This document shows positions 15,348-19,029 of a DNA stretch of 19,029 bases, piece after piece. Position 1 is the first letter of the stretch. Each line of letters begins with the position of its first letter. A model generated the notes under the pieces. It saw only the letters and a program-made list of their open reading frames with translations, was not told the DNA's origin and searched no databases. Position numbers and translations under genes: made by a program. Location of the stretch: contig JAGMDE010000029.1 of NCBI GenBank assembly GCA_023128855.1, forward strand, positions 1 through 19,029, read 5' to 3'. The stretch is from Thermoplasmatales archaeon (lineage in GTDB: Archaea; Thermoplasmatota; E2; DHVEG-1).

Positions 15348-15401
15348 TTTACCACCGTGGAATCAACACCGTGTTTTCAACACCGTTACATTATACAGAA
15401 C
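15348..15401 (-). promoter_or_regulatory. Phased heptamer element, copy 2
   Basis: On the plus strand the heptamers CACCGTG, CACCGTG and CACCGTT start at 15353, 15367 and 15381, exactly 14 bases apart. An ACAGAAC block follows at 15395-15401. Read on the minus strand, the block order and spacing equal those of copy 1. This copy lies in the divergent region between the lipoprotein promoter and the subtilase TATA box and could control either. One internal GTGTT/AACAC hairpin exists here but not in copy 1, so RNA structure is not the conserved feature. Confidence 0.6.
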
Positions 15402-15443
15402 GCTAAAAACATATTATTGCTAATTTGTAATTGTTTTTGTCAA

Positions 15444-15456
15444 AATATTTATATAT
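15444..15456 (+). promoter_or_regulatory. TATA box of the subtilase gene
   Basis: AAATATTTATATA lies 47-59 bases before the GTG start at 15503, placing transcription initiation near 15480 and leaving a leader of about 20-25 bases with the ribosome binding site. The 43 bases between this box and copy 2 of the phased-heptamer element are free of genes. Confidence 0.55.
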
Positions 15457-15490
15457 GTAATATTATTTTAAGATGCTTAAGTAAATAACT

Positions 15491-15496
15491 GAGGTG
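15491..15496 (+). promoter_or_regulatory. Ribosome binding site that sets the GTG start of the subtilase
   Basis: GAGGTG lies six bases before the GTG at 15503. The earlier in-frame GTG at 15494 overlaps this site and would put it inside the coding sequence, so the downstream GTG is chosen. Confidence 0.6.
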
Positions 15497-15502
15497 TTAA
15501 AT

Positions 15503-17623
15503 GTGAAAGGTGAAATCATAGCACTAGCTATTGTTTTAATAATGGCGGTGGGAAGTTTTGGAGCTGTTGGAACAAACATTATTACAGGAAATGGAAACAA
15601 TGAGATTGGAGAATATATTCCTGGAGAAGTAATAATTGGATTTAATTCTCAAATTGACGTAAGCGCTATAGAGAATTACCAGGGACGGGCAATAAAACAA
15701 AAAATTGAAAATTTAAATCTTGCAGTTGTTGAAGTAGGCAATGGAGAGGAGTTAGCATTCATTAGTAGCATTAAAAACTCTCCTGATGTAAATTATGCTG
15801 AACCTAACTATGTTGTTCATGCAACTCATACGCCAAACGATCCTAAATGGGAACAGCAATATGGTCCACATAAGATTCAATGTCCAGAGGCATGGGATAC
15901 CAACCAGGGAAGTAAAACTGTAAAAATTGCGATCGTTGACACTGGTATTGATTATAATCATGAGGATATCTCCGGTAATTATGTTTCTGGAGGGTATGAT
16001 CATGTAAATGGTGATAATGATCCCTGGGATGATAACGGTCATGGAACACATTGTGCAGGAATTGCTGCAGCTGTTATGGATAATAATAAGGGAATTGCTG
16101 GTGTAGCACAAGTTGAAGTTATGGCTGAGAAGGTTTTAGGAGCTGGTGGTTCAGGAGGTTCAGCCGGTGTAGCAGGCGGTATTGATCATGCTGTTTCTCA
16201 AGGTGCAGATGTTATCAGTATGAGCCTTGGCAGTGGTAGTCCATCTTCTGCTATTGAAAATGCTTGTAATACTGCTTATAATGCTGGTGTGTTACTTGTC
16301 GCAGCATCAGGTAATGATTATGATAATGAAGTTGGTTATCCAGCAGCTCATGGTTCTGTTATTGCAGTTGGAGCTACTGATACTCAAGATCAAAGATGTG
16401 CTTTTAGTAACTACGGAGATGCCCTAGAATTAATGGCACCAGGCTATCGAATAATATCTTCGACACCTGGTAATAATTATGAAAAATGGAGTGGTACTTC
16501 TATGGCAACACCTCATGTTGCAGGAGTCGCAGCACTAGCTATGTCTAGATATCCAAATAAAGATAATGTATGGATAAGACAAAAAATGATAGATACTGCC
16601 AAAGATCTTGGACCTGCAGGCTGGGATATAGAATATGGATATGGACTTGTAGATGCAAGGCTTGGCGGAGTTGAAGCCAAAGCAACTGTGGGAGTTACAA
16701 TTCATAAAGTAAAAGGCCTTGATGATATAGATCCTTTTGGTGACCCGCCAGAATGGTATTACACTGTAAAAATTAATTCACAATCCATTGTTGAATATGA
16801 TGGATATGAAACTGATTTCTTATTTTGGAAGATATTCCACTGGAATTCAAGAAATACATGGCAGCCTGATGCAACCTATAGCTTTGACGTTGAAAATCCT
16901 GAGGCAACTCTTAAAGTCAAACTAATGGATGATGACCTTGTTACCAATGATATTGCTGATTTAAGTGAACGTTGGAGTGACGATGGTAATGGTGGAGAAG
17001 TAGGGAGAATTTTCACAATTACATACAATTTAATTACTGGACAAATGACAGGAGATAGACGTGAATATGATGGTACCTGGTATTATACTAGAGGTGATTG
17101 GGACGGAAGCACAGAACCTGAAGGCTTATTTGACTCAAAGCAAGATGATGCACAGTTATGGTTCAAAATAAGTGATGATTACAACGCTGATGATTATGAA
17201 CCAGAATTATATGTTGATAAAACTTTAATTAATATGGGACAGGTTGAAAAAGGAAGCACTGCTACAGATACATTTAACATAAAAAACAATGGAAAATTCG
17301 ATCATACCGGCTGGTCAGATAATGACCTAGAATGGTCTGCTGATAGTCCAAGTTGGATATCTGTATCACCTTCATCAGGGCAATTAGAGGGACAAGAAAG
17401 TCAAAAAGTCACCGTAAGTGTTGACACAAGCGATATGCCCCTTGGAGCCTACAGCGGAGAAATTGAAATATCATCAAACGCCGGATCAGCAACAATTAAT
17501 TTAGTAATTGTTGTCCCACGAGTAAAAACATCTCAACTGCCATTTTATCAATTATTTACAATGCTACAAGAGAAGTTCCCATTGTTCTACAGATTTTTTA
17601 GGAATCTACAAGTGTTTCAGTGA
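15503..17623 (+). CDS. Secreted subtilisin-family (S8) serine protease with C2-like and BACON-like domains
   Basis: From the GTG at 15503 the product is 706 residues. A signal peptide (to about residue 22) precedes an inhibitor-type propeptide (about 38-103, IPGEVIIGF to DVNYAEPNY). The S8 catalytic domain has all key residues: Asp146 in IAIVDTG, His180 in NGHGTHCAG, oxyanion Asn271 in AASGND and Ser333 in SGTSMATPHVAG. Residues about 395-562 form a C2-like domain (EWYY 417-420; KLMDDD 473-478; NDIADLS 482-488) matching one in the large PKD protein. A BACON-like Ig domain follows (about 567-673, PSWISVSPSSGQLEG). The C-terminal tail ends in QEKFPLFYRFFRNLQVFQ. It probably matures by propeptide removal outside the cell and degrades extracellular protein or processes neighbouring surface proteins. 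Confidence 0.93.
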   Translation: MKGEIIALAIVLIMAVGSFGAVGTNIITGNGNNEIGEYIPGEVIIGFNSQIDVSAIENYQGRAIKQKIENLNLAVVEVGNGEELAFISSIKNSPDVNYAEPNYVVHATHTPNDPKWEQQYGPHKIQCPEAWDTNQGSKTVKIAIVDTGIDYNHEDISGNYVSGGYDHVNGDNDPWDDNGHGTHCAGIAAAVMDNNKGIAGVAQVEVMAEKVLGAGGSGGSAGVAGGIDHAVSQGADVISMSLGSGSPSSAIENACNTAYNAGVLLVAASGNDYDNEVGYPAAHGSVIAVGATDTQDQRCAFSNYGDALELMAPGYRIISSTPGNNYEKWSGTSMATPHVAGVAALAMSRYPNKDNVWIRQKMIDTAKDLGPAGWDIEYGYGLVDARLGGVEAKATVGVTIHKVKGLDDIDPFGDPPEWYYTVKINSQSIVEYDGYETDFLFWKIFHWNSRNTWQPDATYSFDVENPEATLKVKLMDDDLVTNDIADLSERWSDDGNGGEVGRIFTITYNLITGQMTGDRREYDGTWYYTRGDWDGSTEPEGLFDSKQDDAQLWFKISDDYNADDYEPELYVDKTLINMGQVEKGSTATDTFNIKNNGKFDHTGWSDNDLEWSADSPSWISVSPSSGQLEGQESQKVTVSVDTSDMPLGAYSGEIEISSNAGSATINLVIVVPRVKTSQLPFYQLFTMLQEKFPLFYRFFRNLQVFQ

Positions 17624-17633
17624 TTTCCTAAAT

Positions 17634-17651
17634 CTCTTTTTTTCTTTTTTT
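17634..17651 (+). terminator. T-rich terminator after the subtilase gene
   Basis: A pyrimidine run with only two C interruptions among 18 bases begins 11 bases after the stop codon. It is the strongest T-run between genes in the window and fits an intrinsic archaeal terminator. The next gene has its own TATA-like sequence just beyond it. Confidence 0.55.
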
Positions 17652-17656
17652 CCATA

Positions 17657-17668
17657 ATAATAAATAAA
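17657..17668 (+). promoter_or_regulatory. TATA-like box of the third flippase-like gene
   Basis: TAATAAATAAAG lies 24-35 bases before the GTG at 17692 with no ribosome binding site between, consistent with a leaderless transcript. Motif match only. Confidence 0.35.
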
Positions 17669-17691
17669 GATTACACTTTATTCTCCAGCCT

Positions 17692-18663
17692 GTGACAAAA
17701 AAATTGTTCAGTTATGCAAAAAAATTCCTACCGCTGATCGGTATTGCCATTCTAATTATATTGATTATTAATCTAGATGTTGTAAAAATTAAAAACGCAT
17801 TTCTATCAATTGAGCCAATATACATAGTAATAGCTTTATCACTCACCCTCCCTGCAATGCTAGTTAGAAACTTCGCTTGGCAATTACTACAAAAAGAACA
17901 AAAAATCAATATAAGTTTTTACCGATCCTTAAAAATTTATCTAATTGGATTTTTTTATTGCAGTATCACCCCCGCATATGTGGGTCATTTAATGAGAGTC
18001 CCATATTTGAAAGAAGAAACTGGTGAGCCATATGGCAAACTTTTTGTAAATGTATTTATTGATTCTGCATTACGAACAATTGGCCAATATTTGATGATTC
18101 TAATTGGAGCAATACTTGTTTTTAGTACTTTTCCAGGTTTGTTATGGATTAATATCATACTCTTTTCAATTACTCTAATAACTTCGTTTTATTTCATTAA
18201 AAAAGAACGTGGAGAAAAAATATTATTCATGCTTATAAAATTCTTCATTCCAAGGAGATTTAAAGACAAATTTTACAGGTTTGTAAATACTTTTTATCAT
18301 GATTTTCCAAGGATTACTCGACTTATTCCTCCTATGTTAGTAGGCTTATTTTCATGGCTAATAATCTTCTCTCAAGAATATATTGTTGTTATGGCTCTAG
18401 GAATAGAAATTCCATTTCACATTTTTATATTGCTTTTTCCACTAGCAAACGTTGCTGGTTTTGTACCAATAACATTTGCAGGATTAGGGGTAAGAGAAGC
18501 TACTTCTATTCTAATATTTTCAACACTTTTTGCAATAGGTAGAGAAGAAATTTTGGTTTTTACTCTTGTAGGATTTATGATTACTGATATTTTCCCAGGT
18601 TTTATAGGATTTTTAGTTTCATTAACAGAATCAGGAGAAAAAAAATCTCCCATTACTAGTTAG
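17692..18663 (+). CDS. Flippase-like integral membrane protein (LPG synthase TM / UPF0104 family)
   Basis: The 323-residue protein starts at a GTG and has about eight predicted membrane spans. It shows the same landmarks as the two minus-strand relatives: YLIGFFYCSITPAYVGHLMR (83-102), PYLKEETGEPYGK (104-116) and TFAGLGVREATSI (261-273). The opening KKFLPLIGIAILI closely matches the opening KFLPFIGVALLIY of the protein at 10759-11739, so the two are probably paralogues. A role in moving a lipid or lipid-linked sugar across the membrane is inferred from the family. Its stop codon abuts the stop codon of the convergent gene with no base between them. Confidence 0.85.
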   Translation: MTKKLFSYAKKFLPLIGIAILIILIINLDVVKIKNAFLSIEPIYIVIALSLTLPAMLVRNFAWQLLQKEQKINISFYRSLKIYLIGFFYCSITPAYVGHLMRVPYLKEETGEPYGKLFVNVFIDSALRTIGQYLMILIGAILVFSTFPGLLWINIILFSITLITSFYFIKKERGEKILFMLIKFFIPRRFKDKFYRFVNTFYHDFPRITRLIPPMLVGLFSWLIIFSQEYIVVMALGIEIPFHIFILLFPLANVAGFVPITFAGLGVREATSILIFSTLFAIGREEILVFTLVGFMITDIFPGFIGFLVSLTESGEKKSPITS

Positions 18664-19029
18664 TTATTTTTTTATTATTAATAGTGAATCCCAATATAGA
18701 CATGTCCTAATAATCGGTAAAAGATAGTTTTCTTTTTTATCAACAATTGAAACATCCTGAAGCGGATTTAAGTTATTAATGAATGAATCTACATCCATTT
18801 TTGTTTTTCTTACAATAATTTTTGTTTTAGGTTTTGAATTTTTAAATACATGTTCAAGAACCTGTTTTTTCGGAACTGAACAATCAGATACAATTATAGT
18901 ATCAAATTCCTCCAGAGGATATGTAGTTCCACTCCCTTGTTCAGCTTTAACTCTTCCATTTAGATTTCTTGCGTCTAGAACCTTATTTGCTCTCTCTATT
19001 GCTTTTAAATCCTCGTCAATTGTAACAAT
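18664..19029 (-). CDS. C-terminal part of a Rossmann-fold protein, probably a SAM methyltransferase (5' end missing)
   Basis: The frame is open from the window edge and gives the last 121 residues. IVTIDEDLKAIERANKVLDA resembles the second-strand acidic motif of class I methyltransferases followed by its helix. Then comes a GRVKAEQGSGTTYP segment, and LEEFDTIIVSDCSVPKKQVL corresponds to the strand-4 motif and following helix. A later strand reads KTKIIVRKTKMD. The arrangement is reminiscent of the nicotianamine synthase-like branch of methyltransferases, but the glycine-rich SAM loop lies outside the window and the assignment is tentative. It converges end to end with the flippase-like gene. 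Confidence 0.55.
   Translation of the reverse strand: MVTIDEDLKAIERANKVLDARNLNGRVKAEQGSGTTYPLEEFDTIIVSDCSVPKKQVLEHVFKNSKPKTKIIVRKTKMDVDSFINNLNPLQDVSIVDKKENYLLPIIRTCLYWDSLLIIKK

Noticed and set aside
15348..15401. CRISPR-like array
   Set aside because: The repeats are only 7 bases on a 14-base period, far too short for CRISPR repeats and spacers, and there are no cas genes in the window.
14405..15410. Complete insertion sequence or transposon bounded by the inverted elements
   Set aside because: The enclosed gene is a PKD lipoprotein, not a transposase; no target-site duplication is visible, and identity is limited to phased blocks. It is kept only as an alternative explanation.
18354..18653. 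Short ORFs on both strands overlapping the end of the third flippase-like gene
   Set aside because: They overlap the conserved GxGxRE region of a supported gene in other frames and show no independent features.

Overview
The window looks like chromosomal DNA of an AT-rich archaeon, most likely a member of the Thermoplasmatota or a related euryarchaeal lineage. The evidence is an archaeal-type threonyl-tRNA synthetase with its N-terminal editing domain, the archaeal formate-dependent purine enzyme PurP, TATA-like boxes about 25-30 bases before presumed start sites, a mix of apparently leaderless genes and genes with strong G-rich ribosome binding sites, a double winged-helix regulator, and secreted PKD-domain proteins. 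The lineage is inferred; no rRNA or tRNA gene is present. The window cuts a gene at each end.

Region 1 (1-6235) is mostly housekeeping and centres on one-carbon metabolism: the 3' part of gcvT, gcvH, thrS, purP, a serine hydrolase of the beta-lactamase/esterase fold, and, convergent to these, a 5-formyltetrahydrofolate cyclo-ligase gene.

Region 2 (6289-11739) is a minus-strand run of regulatory and envelope-type genes: a double winged-helix regulator, a membrane-anchored hexapeptide acyltransferase translationally coupled to a secreted transglutaminase-like protein, a flippase-like membrane protein fused to a SAM methyltransferase, and a second stand-alone flippase-like protein.

Region 3 (11893-19029) is a secretome locus: a large PKD-domain surface protein, a small PKD lipoprotein on the opposite strand, a secreted subtilisin-family protease, a third flippase-like protein, and the 3' end of a Rossmann-fold protein resembling a methyltransferase. 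The large PKD protein and the protease share a C2-like domain and a similar C-terminal tail, so they probably go to the same place in the envelope.

The most unusual signals are non-coding. Two copies of a 54-base element, in inverted orientation, flank the lipoprotein gene (14413-14466 and 15348-15401). Their heptamer blocks match at identical spacing, three of them on a 14-base period, while the spacers have diverged. That pattern suggests a protein-binding array. Each copy lies about 20 bases before a TATA-like sequence pointing into the lipoprotein gene. Between the large PKD gene and the first copy there is also an orphan promoter, its TATA box inside an inverted repeat, followed by an ORF that stops after what looks like the start of a signal peptide. 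No mobile element, CRISPR array or RNA gene could be supported. The longest stretch without a confident gene is 294 bases (14266-14559).
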